This document shows positions 38,977-48,070 of a DNA stretch of 64,000 nucleotides, piece by piece; within the stretch, counting starts at the first letter, position 1, and every line of letters begins with the position of its first letter. A model generated the notes under the pieces. The model was given only the letters and a program-made list of their open reading frames with translations, was not told where the DNA came from and ran no database searches. Made by a program: the position numbers and the translations under genes. This DNA is from Carboxydothermus pertinax (GTDB lineage: Bacteria; Bacillota; Z-2901; Carboxydothermales; Carboxydothermaceae): NCBI RefSeq assembly GCF_001950255.1, contig NZ_BDJK01000020.1:36029-100028 (forward strand), in the 5' to 3' direction.

Positions 38977-39394
38977 CCCCCGGCAGCAATTCCCCTAAAT
39001 CTTCCGGCAAAATTTTGGTAAGCAAAGAAAAAAACTGCTTTTTTTCCTGGGGCGTTAGCCTTTTTAGCAATGCTTGATAAAATTCCCGGTCTTCCTGAAA
39101 ATGCTCGGCTACCAGTTCTCGACCCTTATCGGTCAATATCAAATAAACAGCCTTGCGGTCTTTTTCATCCCTTTTCCGCACTACCAAACCCTTTTGCTCC
39201 AACCGATCTATAATGCCGGTTAAAGTAGAAGGTTTTAGGCCAAATTTTCGGGCAAACTGGCCAAAACGAAACTTTTCCCCTTCCTGCAAATGCTCTAAAA
39301 CAAAAAGCTCTTGACTGCTAAGACCGGTTTTTTCTAACTGCCATTCTTCTTTAAATTTAAAAACCGCTGCCAGCCGATGTAAAAGTTCCTCCAT
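38954..39394 (-). CDS. MarR family transcriptional regulator
   Basis: A 146-residue winged-helix protein with the MarR pattern FARKFGLKPSTLTGIIDRLEQK and the wing VVRKRDEKDRKAVYLILTDKG. It is the first gene of the marR-fetA-fetB operon and likely represses it. An inverted repeat over the -10 box upstream is a plausible binding site. The effector could be a metal, an oxidant or an aromatic. Confidence 0.9.
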   Translation of the reverse strand: MEELLHRLAAVFKFKEEWQLEKTGLSSQELFVLEHLQEGEKFRFGQFARKFGLKPSTLTGIIDRLEQKGLVVRKRDEKDRKAVYLILTDKGRELVAEHFQEDREFYQALLKRLTPQEKKQFFSLLTKILPEDLGELLPGGEKIEHH

Positions 39395-39411
39395 AATTGT
39401 TCACCTTTCGG

Positions 39412-39428
39412 ATTATACGTTGTACGTA
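39412..39428 (-). promoter_or_regulatory. -10 box with overlapping palindrome before marR
   Basis: TATAAT at 39417-39412 on the minus strand overlaps by two bases the perfect inverted repeat TACGT-ACA-ACGTA (39428-39416). A repressor bound there would block the promoter. The -35 is weak (TTAAAA). Confidence 0.55.
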
Positions 39429-39486
39429 AAATATTTTAACCCCAGGGCCTGCAAAACTCAAGTAAAACTTTTCTTAAAAAAGAAAA

Positions 39487-39504
39487 AACCCCGGGTTTTG
39501 GGGC
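39487..39504 (-). terminator. terminator of the aminotransferase operon
   Basis: A short GC stem (CCCC/GGGG with the loop AAAACCC) followed by TTTTTTCTTTTTT on the minus strand, just after the aminotransferase stop. Confidence 0.75.
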
Positions 39505-39506
39505 TT

Positions 39507-40685
39507 TTACTTCTTTTTGAGAGAATTTTTCCGTACAAACCTTTTTATCCTTTTTAGCGCTTCAATTAAGTCTTTCCGGGCAGTAGCATAGGAAATCCGG
39601 ATAAATCCCTCCCCCGATGCTCCAAAAGCCGAACCAGGAACTACCGCTACTTTTTCTTCAAATAAAAGCTTTTCGGCAAACTCCTCGCTGGACTGGCCGG
39701 TTACTGAGATATCCGGAAAAGCATAAAACGCTCCTTTGGGCTCAAAAAGCCAGATACCCATTTCGTTAAAAGCTTCCACTAAAATTCTTCTCCGATAATT
39801 GTACTCCTCTACCATCCTTTTTACTGCTCCGTTTTGATTTCTTAAAGCTTCAATGGCAGCTTTTTGCGCTGTAATTGGAGCACAAAGCATCGTATACTGG
39901 TGTATTTTGGTCATTACGGCAATGATTTCTTTGGGCCCTGCTGCATAGCCAAGTCGCCAGCCAGTCATGGCAAAAGCTTTAGAAAAACCATTTAAAACAA
40001 TGGTTCGCTCTTTCATCCCGGGGAAAGAAGCAATGGATGCATGCCTCCCCTCATAGGTTAGTTCCGCATAAATTTCATCGGAAATTACCAGTAAGTCATG
40101 TTCAGCAATAATCGGCAGTAGTTTTGCCAGGTCATCGTAAGTCATCACCGCTCCAGTAGGGTTATTGGGATAACAAAGGATTAGGATTTTGGCGCGGGGA
40201 GTTATCGCTTCCTCTAAAAGTTCCGGCGTTAATTTAAAGCCATTTTCCGGCCGGGTTTTTATAAAAACCGGCTTTCCCCCAGCCAGCATTGTCGTTGGAC
40301 CGTAGGAAACGTAGGAAGGCTCGGGAATTAAAACCTCATCTCCTGGAGAAATAAGAGCCCTTAAAGCTAAATCCACCCCTTCGCTGACCCCTACTGTTAC
40401 CAAAACTTCCTGGACAGGGTCATAGGTCACACCGAGAAGCCTCATAAGATAACGGCTTATTTCTACTCTAAGTTCTGGAAGCCCCTGGTTAGAGGTATAC
40501 ATAGTATATCCTTTTTCTAAAGAGTAAATTGCCTCCTCCCGGATATACCAGGGGGTGACAAAATCCGGTTCCCCCACTCCCAAAGAAATTACCCCTTTGG
40601 TATTGGCAACTAGGTCAAAAAATTTTCTAATCCCCGAAGGGGGTATTTGCCGTAAAATTGGATTTATTTTCTCTTCAAGGCTCAT
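39507..40685 (-). CDS. class I aminotransferase (aspartate/aromatic type)
   Basis: A 392-residue PLP enzyme of fold type I: GVGEPDFVTPWYIREEA at the N-terminus, CYPNNPTGAVMTYDDL, the PLP lysine in NGFSKAFAMTGWRLGYAAG, and the substrate arginine near EGFIRISYATARK. Substrate cannot be read from the sequence. It is coupled by ATGA to an Lrp-type regulator, and a T-box lies upstream, which points to amino acid synthesis. Confidence 0.93.
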   Translation of the reverse strand: MSLEEKINPILRQIPPSGIRKFFDLVANTKGVISLGVGEPDFVTPWYIREEAIYSLEKGYTMYTSNQGLPELRVEISRYLMRLLGVTYDPVQEVLVTVGVSEGVDLALRALISPGDEVLIPEPSYVSYGPTTMLAGGKPVFIKTRPENGFKLTPELLEEAITPRAKILILCYPNNPTGAVMTYDDLAKLLPIIAEHDLLVISDEIYAELTYEGRHASIASFPGMKERTIVLNGFSKAFAMTGWRLGYAAGPKEIIAVMTKIHQYTMLCAPITAQKAAIEALRNQNGAVKRMVEEYNYRRRILVEAFNEMGIWLFEPKGAFYAFPDISVTGQSSEEFAEKLLFEEKVAVVPGSAFGASGEGFIRISYATARKDLIEALKRIKRFVRKNSLKKK

Positions 40686-41164
40686 GGACTTATCACCAGC
40701 CTTCTATCTTCTCCATCATCGTCTAATATTACCCCTTCATGTTTATAGGTTTTCAAGATAAAGTGGGTAGCGCAGCTTTGCACCCCTTCAATAGTGGATA
40801 ACTTTAAGGCTACAAATAACGCCACTTCTTTCATCGAGTTTCCTTCAACCATTACCGCTAAATCGTAATCCCCGGACATCAGGTAAACATCTTTAACTTC
40901 GTCAAACTGATATATCCTTTTGGCAATACCGTCAAATCCCACTTCCCGCTGGGGAGTTACCTTTACTTCAATTAAAGCCATTACCGGCTCGTATTCGGTT
41001 TTCTCCCAGTTTATAAGCGTGTGGTATTTAATAATTGCCTTTTTTTCTTCTAATTCTTTAATTTTAGCCTTTACTTCCTTTTCCGCCACCCCCAGCATGG
41101 TGGCGATTTGCCTGGCGGTAAGTTTAGCGTTTTCGTGGAGTAACTGTAAAATTTCACGCTCCAT
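40682..41164 (-). CDS. Lrp/AsnC family transcriptional regulator
   Basis: Residues 1-50 are the helix-turn-helix (LLHENAKLTARQIATMLGV), and 60-150 the RAM/ACT ligand domain (ALIEVKVTPQREVGFDGIA, YLMSGDYDLAVMVEG). At 160 residues it is of normal length. Being co-transcribed with an aminotransferase, it probably senses the amino acid concerned. The whole operon is under a T-box leader. Confidence 0.93.
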   Translation of the reverse strand: MEREILQLLHENAKLTARQIATMLGVAEKEVKAKIKELEEKKAIIKYHTLINWEKTEYEPVMALIEVKVTPQREVGFDGIAKRIYQFDEVKDVYLMSGDYDLAVMVEGNSMKEVALFVALKLSTIEGVQSCATHFILKTYKHEGVILDDDGEDRRLVISP

Positions 41165-41195
41165 TCTTTCTTCCTCCTTGTCCGTAAAATTTTAA

Positions 41196-41224
41196 AGCCC
41201 CCGTCCCCATTTGGGACGAGGGCC
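41196..41224 (-). terminator. T-box terminator
   Basis: AGGCCCTCGTCCC/GGGGACGGGGGCT stem followed by TTAAAATTTT on the minus strand. It lies between the T-box and the Lrp gene and is the switchable terminator. Confidence 0.9.
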
Positions 41225-41415
41225 TAACCTCGCGGTACCACCCAACTTGACAGGAAAACTCCTGTCCGCTTCCTTTAGATAACGGTCTCCCGTAGGAACT
41301 TACTTTAGGTTCAGCTCCCCAGCTAGAAGACGGCCCCCGGGTTTTTCCTGTACCGGCTTTCACCTACCCCGGCTCTCTTTACCAGAAAAAATCCCGGTTT
41401 TTCTTCGCATCGCCT
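41225..41415 (-). ncRNA. T-box riboswitch leader
   Basis: Minus-strand leader with the T-box core GGGTGGTACCGCG (around 41243-41231), a stem I region holding AAGAGAGCCGGGG and GGTGAAAGCCGG, and the GATGCGAAGA base. An uncharged cognate tRNA would pair with the TGG of the T-box and prevent termination. The specifier codon could not be fixed by eye, so the amino acid sensed is open. Confidence 0.9.
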
Positions 41416-41475
41416 TTACTTTGTATTTGGAAAATATTTTATGAAAATTTATACACAAATGTCAATAATAATTTT

Positions 41476-41967
41476 TTAAAGAAAATTAAAAAATTCTGCC
41501 AGATAATACACTATCGCCCCCAATAATATTCCCCCTAAAACATCCCGGGGATAATGGTGCCCGGCATAAATCCTTGCTACCGCTATTAGGACCGCATACC
41601 CCAAAGAAATAAGTCCGGCAACTTTCGCCACCCCCAAAATGCCCAAAGCCAGTGTCACCGCTCCGGTGACATGGTCGGAAGGAAAGGAACTATCATCTTT
41701 GTGAGGGTATAAAACTTTAACCGGATGTTTCACAAAAGGTCTGGGAAAATAATAGCGCTTACCCAAATATTTAGCGATAAAAACAGCAATTAACCCCACA
41801 ACCCCGGTTTTAAAAAGATAAAACTTTACCAGAAGGTTTCCGGTAAAAAACAAATAAAGCATAATAATCCAGTAAAAATAAATTCCTCCAAGGGAAACAT
41901 ATTTCATAAAAATATCCAACCAAAGGCTTTTTCCCGCAAAACGGTTGATAGCAAAAAACAAACTCAT
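41476..41967 (-). CDS. PAP2-type membrane phosphatase, BcrC-like
   Basis: A 163-residue membrane protein with the three phosphatase motifs [18 protein letters not shown] and [16 protein letters not shown]. The family includes undecaprenyl-diphosphate phosphatases (BcrC) and lipid phosphatases. The ATG overlaps the hflX stop (ATGA). Confidence 0.88.
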   Translation of the reverse strand: MSLFFAINRFAGKSLWLDIFMKYVSLGGIYFYWIIMLYLFFTGNLLVKFYLFKTGVVGLIAVFIAKYLGKRYYFPRPFVKHPVKVLYPHKDDSSFPSDHVTGAVTLALGILGVAKVAGLISLGYAVLIAVARIYAGHHYPRDVLGGILLGAIVYYLAEFFNFL

Positions 41968-43181
41968 ACCAGAGCTCTCCTTAAATACTTATTAACTTTT
42001 TCCTTTGGACCTGTAACTTTTATTTTAATACCCTCGGGTAAGAAATCCAGCATTTCAATTTTTAAGTGTTCTTTTAAAAACTCTAGATTTCCAGTACGGG
42101 GATAGGGCAAAACAACTTCCACGGTAATTTCCGGCGGGAAAAGAGTATTTTGGATTAATTTTATCAGATTTTCAATATTTTCTCCACTTTTAGCCGAAAT
42201 CCCTACCGTCCGTTTCCCCAAAAAAAGGGTAGCAGCAGGCAAGAGGTCAATTTTGTTATAAACGGTAATTACCGGGACCGTAACCTTCATTTCCTTTAAA
42301 ATTTTTTCTACCGCTGCTTCCTGCTCCTCCCTGTAGGGACTTGCAGCATCCACCACATGCAGGATAAGAGAAGCTTCATATACTACTTCTAAAGTAGATT
42401 TAAAGGCCTCAATAATAAGTGCCGGCATATCTTCAATAAATCCTACCGTATCGGTTAAAAGGACCTTCTGTCCGGTAGGAAGGATAAGTTTTCTCACCGT
42501 GGGATCTAAAGTGGCAAAAAGTTTATCTTCCGCCAGGACCCCAGCCCCAGTAAGGGCATTTAATAAGGTGGATTTCCCCGCATTGGTATAGCCCACTATA
42601 GCTATTATCGGTACCCCAACCTCCAGTCGCCGCGAGCGTTTTACTTCACGGTTTTGCTCTATTTCCTTAAGTTCCCTCCGTAAGTCTGCGATTCTTTTGC
42701 GAATTGCTCGCCTTAAAATTTCTAATTTTGTCTCCCCTGGTCCCCGGGTACCAATCCCACCCCCAAGGCGGGATAACACCTGGCCAAGCCCCGTGATTCG
42801 TGGCAGGTTATACAGTAGCCGTGCCAGCTCCACCTGGATTTTCCCTTCATGGGAGTGAGCATGCTCGGCAAAAATTTCTAAGATAACCTGGGTCCGGTCT
42901 ATCACCGTTACTTGTAAATAGTCTTCTAAATTTTTAGCTTGCGTTGGGGTTAAATCTCCTCCTACCACCAGAAGATTTAAACCGTGGCTTTTTAAAACTT
43001 CTTTTATCTCCTGAATTTTACCATAGCCAAAATAAGTTGCAGGAATAGGCCAATTAAGTTTTTGTATTACTATTGCCTGCGGTTCAATACCCCGGGTTTT
43101 TAAAAGGGCTAAAAACTCCTCCTTTTGGTAAGAAAATTTTTTTCCATCTTGTATTAAAAACGCTACTACTGCCTTTTCCAC
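41964..43181 (-). CDS. hflX: ribosome-associated GTPase HflX
   Basis: The 405-residue protein has the HflX N-terminal domain with the glycine-rich [20 protein letters not shown] linker, then the G domain: [14 protein letters not shown] (G1), DTVGFI (G3), NKIDLL (G4) and SAKSG (G5). HflX splits stalled or heat-damaged 70S ribosomes. Start GTG 43181 is preferred because GGAGGTAGAGCG precedes it. Confidence 0.95.
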   Translation of the reverse strand: MEKAVVAFLIQDGKKFSYQKEEFLALLKTRGIEPQAIVIQKLNWPIPATYFGYGKIQEIKEVLKSHGLNLLVVGGDLTPTQAKNLEDYLQVTVIDRTQVILEIFAEHAHSHEGKIQVELARLLYNLPRITGLGQVLSRLGGGIGTRGPGETKLEILRRAIRKRIADLRRELKEIEQNREVKRSRRLEVGVPIIAIVGYTNAGKSTLLNALTGAGVLAEDKLFATLDPTVRKLILPTGQKVLLTDTVGFIEDMPALIIEAFKSTLEVVYEASLILHVVDAASPYREEQEAAVEKILKEMKVTVPVITVYNKIDLLPAATLFLGKRTVGISAKSGENIENLIKLIQNTLFPPEITVEVVLPYPRTGNLEFLKEHLKIEMLDFLPEGIKIKVTGPKEKVNKYLRRALV

Positions 43182-43228
43182 CGCTCTACCTCCGGTTTTT
43201 TGACCATTATACCACAAATAAATTTTTC

Positions 43229-43257
43229 TTGACTTAAAGCTAAATCTTATTTAAGAT
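43229..43257 (+). promoter_or_regulatory. promoter of the ferredoxin gene
   Basis: TTGACT (43229-43234), a 17-base spacer and TAAGAT (43252-43257), about 55 bases before the ferredoxin ATG. It is divergent from hflX. Confidence 0.7.
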
Positions 43258-43311
43258 ATTTCTAAGTTTATTTCGTAAATACTATTATTAGCATAATTCA
43301 AGGGGGTTATT

Positions 43312-43536
43312 ATGGCGAAAAGAGTTGCTGTAGTTGACCCAACTCTCTGCGATCAAGCCCCGGCTTGTATTTTAGTTGCGGTCTGCCCCTTTGGGGCTAT
43401 TGAACAGGAACCGGCGGAATACGATTTCCCCGGCTTTGGCAAACCCGTTACGGTTAATCAAGACTTATGTACCGGTTGTGGTAAATGTGTACCTTTTTGT
43501 TCTACAGGAGCTATTAGCCTTGTGGAAAAAGTATAA
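43312..43536 (+). CDS. small ferredoxin-like iron-sulfur protein
   Basis: A 74-residue protein with one canonical motif (CTGCGKCVPFCS) and one altered (CDQAPACILVAVC followed by P), in which the usual CxxCxxC spacing is replaced by C-x5-C-x5-C. Similar proteins with CDxxPxC motifs occur in acetogenic and other anaerobic Firmicutes. One cluster is sure and the second is uncertain. It has its own promoter and terminator. ATG 43312 follows AAGGGGG. Confidence 0.88.
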   Translation: MAKRVAVVDPTLCDQAPACILVAVCPFGAIEQEPAEYDFPGFGKPVTVNQDLCTGCGKCVPFCSTGAISLVEKV

Positions 43537-43559
43537 GGCTGGCCCAAAAGGTCAGCCTT
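43535..43559. terminator. bidirectional terminator ferredoxin / DUF1232
   Basis: AAGGCTGGCC/GGTCAGCCTT stem with AAAA loop region overlaps the 3' ends of the convergent genes. Confidence 0.85.
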
Positions 43560-44004
43560 GACTCCATTTTATTAGCTTTCGCACAAGAAAACCTGTTCCT
43601 TTGATCATTAGCTTTGTTGCCTGCCTTCCGGCAAAGCTCAGGGTTTTTACGGAAAAATTCAGAGTTTGTCCGGCTATCTCCCGGGCAAGGGCTTTTAAAT
43701 AGCGAATATCCTCCTCAATTTCTCCTTCTTCCAAACCCACAGCCAAAAGTTCCTGTTTTCGGATATCCGGCGGCAGCTTTTTTAACGCATAGTTTAGAGA
43801 CGATAAAGCAACAATTAAATCATCAAGCTGCCCTAAAGCTGGAATAACCCCGGGAATAAAATCAATAGGTGATGCCCAGTATAATAGCCCCCCCGCTAAA
43901 ATCGACTTCTCCTTAAGGGTGAGCTCCTGGTGGCGCGCTAAGCGCAAGGCAAGCTTCGCATATTGGGGCACTTTTTTTAAAAGAGCAGGTATTTTTTCAT
44001 ACAT
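43552..44004 (-). CDS. DUF1232 (YkvA family) protein
   Basis: A 150-residue protein with the DUF1232 core AGGLLYWASPIDFIPGVIPA followed by LGQLDDLIVAL, and a basic C-terminus. The family is membrane associated but has no known function. Confidence 0.88.
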   Translation of the reverse strand: MYEKIPALLKKVPQYAKLALRLARHQELTLKEKSILAGGLLYWASPIDFIPGVIPALGQLDDLIVALSSLNYALKKLPPDIRKQELLAVGLEEGEIEEDIRYLKALAREIAGQTLNFSVKTLSFAGRQATKLMIKGTGFLVRKLIKWSQG

Positions 44005-44045
44005 AAAATATCACCTTATTATATTTTATCCCTGCCCCAAAGTTT

Positions 44046-44415
44046 TTAAACCGTTTCTTTTCTTAGATAAACAAAAGACAAATATTTCCCCACCATTGCG
44101 AAAAATTCTTTTTCATCATCTTCATAATGATAATTGTAAGGTAAGTAAATGCTAAAAAGCCCAAAAATCCGGCCCGTTTTGTCCCAAGTTAAATTCGGGG
44201 TTGTCTTTGATAAATTTCCGGATTTTTTCAAAATTAAAGCCAGCTTCATCACACTCTAAGATTTCTATCTCCGGCATTTCACCGCTTAAATCGTAAATTA
44301 CCCTTTCCACTAAAAGTTTAACGGTAAAGACTCCTAAGTATTTTGATGCCTCTTCCAGATTCTCGCCAGCATTTTTTGGTAATCTTGCAAGGTCCTCACC
44401 TTCCTCGCACACCAA
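44046..44415 (-). pseudogene. frameshifted gene of unknown function
   Basis: Two overlapping reading frames join smoothly when one base is skipped at a run of T near 44160. The first (from TTG 44415) ends in NGPDFWAF and the second continues with SIYLPYNYHYEDDEKEFFAM to a stop at 44046. Together they make about 122 residues of an acidic soluble protein that I do not recognise. It is either a decayed gene or a homopolymer sequencing error. Confidence 0.55.
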
Positions 44416-44504
44416 TATTCCTGCTTTAATTTTAATTTTTTAACATTTTTTTGTAAACGGTAATTAACAATCCCAAGTCTACATTTTGGATTTTCGAATT
44501 AAAA

Positions 44505-44531
44505 GCAGGTACAGCTATAAGCCATACCTGC
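44505..44531 (-). terminator. terminator of htpX
   Basis: GCAGGTA/TACCTGC stem followed by TTTTAATT on the minus strand, ten bases after htpX. Confidence 0.85.
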
Positions 44532-44540
44532 AATTTTAAG

Positions 44541-45386
44541 CTACCACCTCATAGCATAAAGCCTTTCAATGCGGTCTTCAATGGGCGGGTGAGTGGAAAA
44601 TAAAGCCATCAGCGCTCGCCCATTTAAGGGGTTTACAATAAACATATGAGAAGCCGCCGGAGATACTTCCATCGGTATCCGCAAACTGTAAGCATGGAGT
44701 TTCTTTAAAGCTTCCGCAAGGCCCACCGGTGATCCGGCAATCCTTGCCCCCGTTTCATCGGCCAAATACTCCCGGGAACGGGAAATAGCCATCTGCACCA
44801 AAAGAGCCGCAATAGGAGCTAAAATAAGCATTACCAGGCTTGCAATTGCCCCTCCCGGGCCTTCGTCGTCATCTCTACCGGTACCAAAAATTAATCCCCA
44901 ACGGAAAACATCCGCCAGCATGGAAATCGCTCCCGCCATAGAGGCGGCAATGGTTCCAATAAGAATATCCCGGTTTTTAATATGGGCCAGCTCATGGGCT
45001 AAAACCCCTTCAATTTCCTGCCGGTTTAAAAGGTTTAAAAGACCTTCCGTAACCGCCACCGCCGCATGTTCCGGATTTCGGCCTGTAGCAAAAGCATTGG
45101 GCTGAGAAGATGGAGTAATATAAATTTTCGGCATGGGAAGACCGGCTTTTAGTGAAAGGTTTCTGACAATTGAGTATAGTTCAGGTGCCTCCGCCTCGGT
45201 TACCGGATAAGAGCCGGTCATTTTAATTACTATCGTATCGCTAAAGTAATAGCTAATAAAATTCATAGCAAGGGCAATTAGGAAAAAGATAAAAGCTCCA
45301 GAAGTTCCGCCTATTGCCCGGCCAAGTAGGACCAGCAAAACGGTCAGTATACCCATTAATAGCCAAGTTTTTAATGTATTGGCCAT
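44541..45386 (-). CDS. htpX: zinc metalloprotease HtpX
   Basis: Membrane protease of the M48 family that removes damaged membrane proteins. Two N-terminal and two central hydrophobic segments; zinc site [10 protein letters not shown] (about residue 135) and the third ligand in [10 protein letters not shown]. The C-terminal [20 protein letters not shown] is typical. ATG 45386 has GAGGAGGATGAG upstream. Confidence 0.96.
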   Translation of the reverse strand: MANTLKTWLLMGILTVLLVLLGRAIGGTSGAFIFFLIALAMNFISYYFSDTIVIKMTGSYPVTEAEAPELYSIVRNLSLKAGLPMPKIYITPSSQPNAFATGRNPEHAAVAVTEGLLNLLNRQEIEGVLAHELAHIKNRDILIGTIAASMAGAISMLADVFRWGLIFGTGRDDDEGPGGAIASLVMLILAPIAALLVQMAISRSREYLADETGARIAGSPVGLAEALKKLHAYSLRIPMEVSPAASHMFIVNPLNGRALMALFSTHPPIEDRIERLYAMRW

Positions 45387-45428
45387 TTTCTCATCCTCCT
45401 CAATTTTTTACTTAATTTTACAATTAAT

Positions 45429-45710
45429 TTAGGGCATTATATCAAAATATGAAGTCTGATACCAACGGGAATTGGTAAAATACTTCAATTTATTTTCATT
45501 TTGATTATTTAGATAGCTGTTTGCAAAAAGCTTTATTTTAATGGGTTCTTGTTTTCTTTTTTCTCTAATTTGCCCAGAATTTACAGCTAAAACTATCACA
45601 GATATGGGCAATGAATCCCTAACGGTAATTACTTCAGTTTCGCCACACCAAAGTAAAGCCGCTAAAGCTATTACCAAGAATATTAATAAAAGGCGAACAG
45701 CTTTTAACAT
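45429..45710 (-). CDS. putative small exported or anchored protein
   Basis: The protein starts with a signal-like helix (MLKAVRLLLIFLVIALAALLWC) and continues with about 70 residues rich in K, N and Y without known motifs. ATG 45710 is preferred, with GGTGAG upstream. The coding status is not certain. Confidence 0.45.
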   Translation of the reverse strand: MLKAVRLLLIFLVIALAALLWCGETEVITVRDSLPISVIVLAVNSGQIREKRKQEPIKIKLFANSYLNNQNENKLKYFTNSRWYQTSYFDIMP

Positions 45711-45797
45711 ACTTCTCACCAGTAATAATTATATATCAAAAAAGGTCAAAAATAAATTACATAATTCACTCAAAATATTTTTCCCAAAAAAGAGTAA

Positions 45798-45818
45798 TAG
45801 CCGGCAAAATGCCGGCTA
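45798..45818 (-). terminator. terminator of the DUF2680 gene
   Basis: TAGCCGGC/GCCGGCTA stem with ATTTT loop followed by TTACTCTTTTTT on the minus strand. Confidence 0.75.
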
Positions 45819-45860
45819 AAATCTATATGAAAGGAGGAAGGTGCATTGAAGAAGAGGGAT

Positions 45861-46247
45861 TTAGAGACTTGAAGCTTCCCCAGTTATCTGCGGCCCGGTA
45901 TAGCTTTGGTTGGTCGAGCCATTGCTGGGTGTTTGGGGAACCTGTTGATTCCATCTACCTCCAAATCCACCCCTGCCAAAGCCACCGCAGCCCGGGCCAA
46001 CGGCTTGTGGATTCTGGAGTCTGTACTGAAGCATCGTATCAATCCGCTGCTTCATGAAATCTCCCTGTTCTTTGGTAATGAGCCCGGCTTTTACCCTGAC
46101 ATCGATGATTTTTTTCATAATCTCTGCTTGCTGCTTATAAAGATCTGTTAGTTCTTTTTGCTGGTCTGAAGTTAATGCTGCCATTGCTGGAACAGTAAAC
46201 GCCACCAATAATACTAATACAAGCCCAATTATTAATTTTCTTTTCAT
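45861..46247 (-). CDS. secreted DUF2680 (YckD-like) protein
   Basis: A 128-residue protein with a clear signal peptide (LIIGLVLVLLVAFTVPAMA) and a DUF2680 helical unit (LTSDQQKELTDLYKQQAEIM, then GLITKEQGDFMKQRIDTM). A glycine-rich tail with GCGGFGRGGFGGRWN follows. The fold resembles periplasmic Spy/CpxP-like chaperones, but activity is unknown. Confidence 0.85.
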   Translation of the reverse strand: MKRKLIIGLVLVLLVAFTVPAMAALTSDQQKELTDLYKQQAEIMKKIIDVRVKAGLITKEQGDFMKQRIDTMLQYRLQNPQAVGPGCGGFGRGGFGGRWNQQVPQTPSNGSTNQSYTGPQITGEASSL

Positions 46248-46389
46248 CCTCTTATCACCCCTTTTTTTTTGATTTCGATTTTAGTTTAACCCAAAATGTT
46301 TGCAAAATCTCGGAGAAAATGTTACAAATTCCTGAAGATTAATATTACTACTTGTTATAGCAACAAGATAAATGATAACTTATTGGAAT

Positions 46390-46419
46390 TTTACACATTT
46401 CAATTTCTTATGTTATAAT
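46390..46419 (+). promoter_or_regulatory. promoter of phnD
   Basis: TTTACA (46390-46395), 18-base spacer and TATAAT (46414-46419), about 45 bases before the start codon. Confidence 0.65.
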
Positions 46420-46462
46420 TCTCTCGGTTTAATAATCACTACATGTAATAGGAGGTGAGCAA

Positions 46463-47332
46463 TTGAAAAAATATTTGATTTCAATTTTATTGCTTATTTT
46501 CACTTTAGCACTTTTTTTGCCAGGGTGTTCCCAAAAAAGTGAAAAACCGTTTGTGATAGGGGTGATACCTACCCAAAACCAGGGAGATATGCAAAAAGCT
46601 CTTTCAACTTTGGCAGAAAAAATCGGGGCTAAACTTGGTAAAAAAGCGGAATTAAAAGTCTATCCAGACTATAATGGTGTCGTTGAGGCAATGAAATACG
46701 GTGAAATCGACCTTGCCTATTTCGGACCTTATACGTATATTATTGCCCATCGCGATAGTGGCGCTGAAGCAATTGCCACCTTATTAATCGATGGTAAACC
46801 TTATTACCACTCTTTAATTATTGCTCCAAAAGATTCTCCTATAAATTCCGTAAAAGATATTGTTTATAACAGTAAGAATCTGGTTTTTGCCTTTGGCGAT
46901 CCCAACTCCACTTCCGGTTCCTTAATTCCCGGTTTGTTTTTAAAAGAGCAAGGCTTGTTTAATACCCCCGAAGACCATAAATTTAAGCAAATTATCTACA
47001 CCGGAGGTCATGATGCTACCGCTTTAGCGGTGGAAAATAAAAAAGCGGATTTAGGAGCAGTAGATAGTGCAATTTTGAAAAGTCTAATTAAAAAAGGAAA
47101 AATTGATGAAAGCAAAATTAAAGTTATCTGGACCTCAAAGCCGCTATTTCAATATCCCTGGGCGGTAAAAAAAGATACCCCTCAAGAAGTTCGCGAAAAA
47201 ATATTAAGTGTTTTCCTGGAAATAAAAGATCCAGAAATTCTTTCAATTTTTGGTGCTTCCGGTTTTACGAAGGCTTCGGATAAAGATTATAACGACATCC
47301 GGGAAGCTGCTAAAAAGATGGGAAGATTTTAG
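46463..47332 (+). CDS. phnD: phosphonate-type ABC transporter substrate-binding lipoprotein
   Basis: The 289-residue protein starts at TTG behind AGGAGGTGAG. It has a lipoprotein signal with the lipobox LPGC (cysteine 22), then a PhnD/SsuA-like binding domain with YPDYNGVVEAMKYGEIDLAYFGPY and FGDPNSTSGSLIPG. Ligands of the family are phosphonates or phosphite. It is followed immediately by the permease gene, but the ATPase gene of the operon is destroyed. Confidence 0.9.
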   Translation: MKKYLISILLLIFTLALFLPGCSQKSEKPFVIGVIPTQNQGDMQKALSTLAEKIGAKLGKKAELKVYPDYNGVVEAMKYGEIDLAYFGPYTYIIAHRDSGAEAIATLLIDGKPYYHSLIIAPKDSPINSVKDIVYNSKNLVFAFGDPNSTSGSLIPGLFLKEQGLFNTPEDHKFKQIIYTGGHDATALAVENKKADLGAVDSAILKSLIKKGKIDESKIKVIWTSKPLFQYPWAVKKDTPQEVREKILSVFLEIKDPEILSIFGASGFTKASDKDYNDIREAAKKMGRF

Positions 47333-48070
47333 ATGAAAAAAATAGTTTTAATTTTCTTTATCCTTGGATCCATGTTTATAGGTTCCTTCTTTTATTTAGA
47401 ACTTGACTTGCAAAAACTCTTAAATATCTCAAATACAATTGCTTTTGTAAACGAACGCTGGCTTCCACCCGATACCACCATTTTACCAGCCCGAGGTTTA
47501 GATATTCTTACGACTTTAGCTATTGCTTTTCTTGGTACAATTATCCCAGCATTCTTTTCCTTTTTTTGTTCCTTTGGGGGAAGCCATACTACCTGTTTCA
47601 ATAGAAAGCTTTATGCTATAACCCGGGGAGTTTTCGGCTTTTTTAGGGCCATTCCCGAAATTGTTCTTGCCCTTATTTTTATTCCCACCGTAGGCCTCGG
47701 CCCTCTTGCCGGGGTCTTGGCTTTGTCTATTCACAACTTTGGTGTCTTGGGAAAGCTTTATTCTGAACGACTGGAAAACATTAACCCAGGCCTTAAAGAA
47801 GCTTTGCTAATGCTGGGTGCTTCTAAAGCCGCCGGTACTTTTTTTGGTATCGTTCCCAAGGCTTTACCAAACTTAATCGCCGATACTCTCTATATCTTTG
47901 AAAGAAACATAAGAAACTCGTTAATTCTTGGATTTATCGGGGCGGGAGGCATCGGGCAAACGTTATTTATTGATTTTAAGGTTTTTGATTATGAGAAAGT
48001 ATCTAAATGCAAAAGGTTTAACTTTAATGCTTTCTTTTCACCAGGTGGAGCTTGCCAAAAAATACTGTAG
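47333..48070 (+). CDS. phnE: phosphonate-type ABC permease, C-terminus replaced
   Basis: The PhnE permease with five membrane segments and the EAA loop (ALLMLGASKAAGTFFGIVPKAL). Normal sequence runs to FIDFKVFDYEKVS near 48000. From there the frame reads the phnC tail out of phase (CKRFNFNAFFSPGG) and stops. The last membrane helix expected in PhnE is therefore missing. The start ATG follows the phnD stop directly. Confidence 0.75.
   Translation: MKKIVLIFFILGSMFIGSFFYLELDLQKLLNISNTIAFVNERWLPPDTTILPARGLDILTTLAIAFLGTIIPAFFSFFCSFGGSHTTCFNRKLYAITRGVFGFFRAIPEIVLALIFIPTVGLGPLAGVLALSIHNFGVLGKLYSERLENINPGLKEALLMLGASKAAGTFFGIVPKALPNLIADTLYIFERNIRNSLILGFIGAGGIGQTLFIDFKVFDYEKVSKCKRFNFNAFFSPGGACQKIL

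Noticed and set aside
45809-46057. 82-codon plus-strand frame near the DUF2680 gene, and a short frame behind AAAGGAGGAAGG at 45845
   Set aside because: Antisense to a well supported secreted protein; the frame with the strong ribosome site stops after eight codons.
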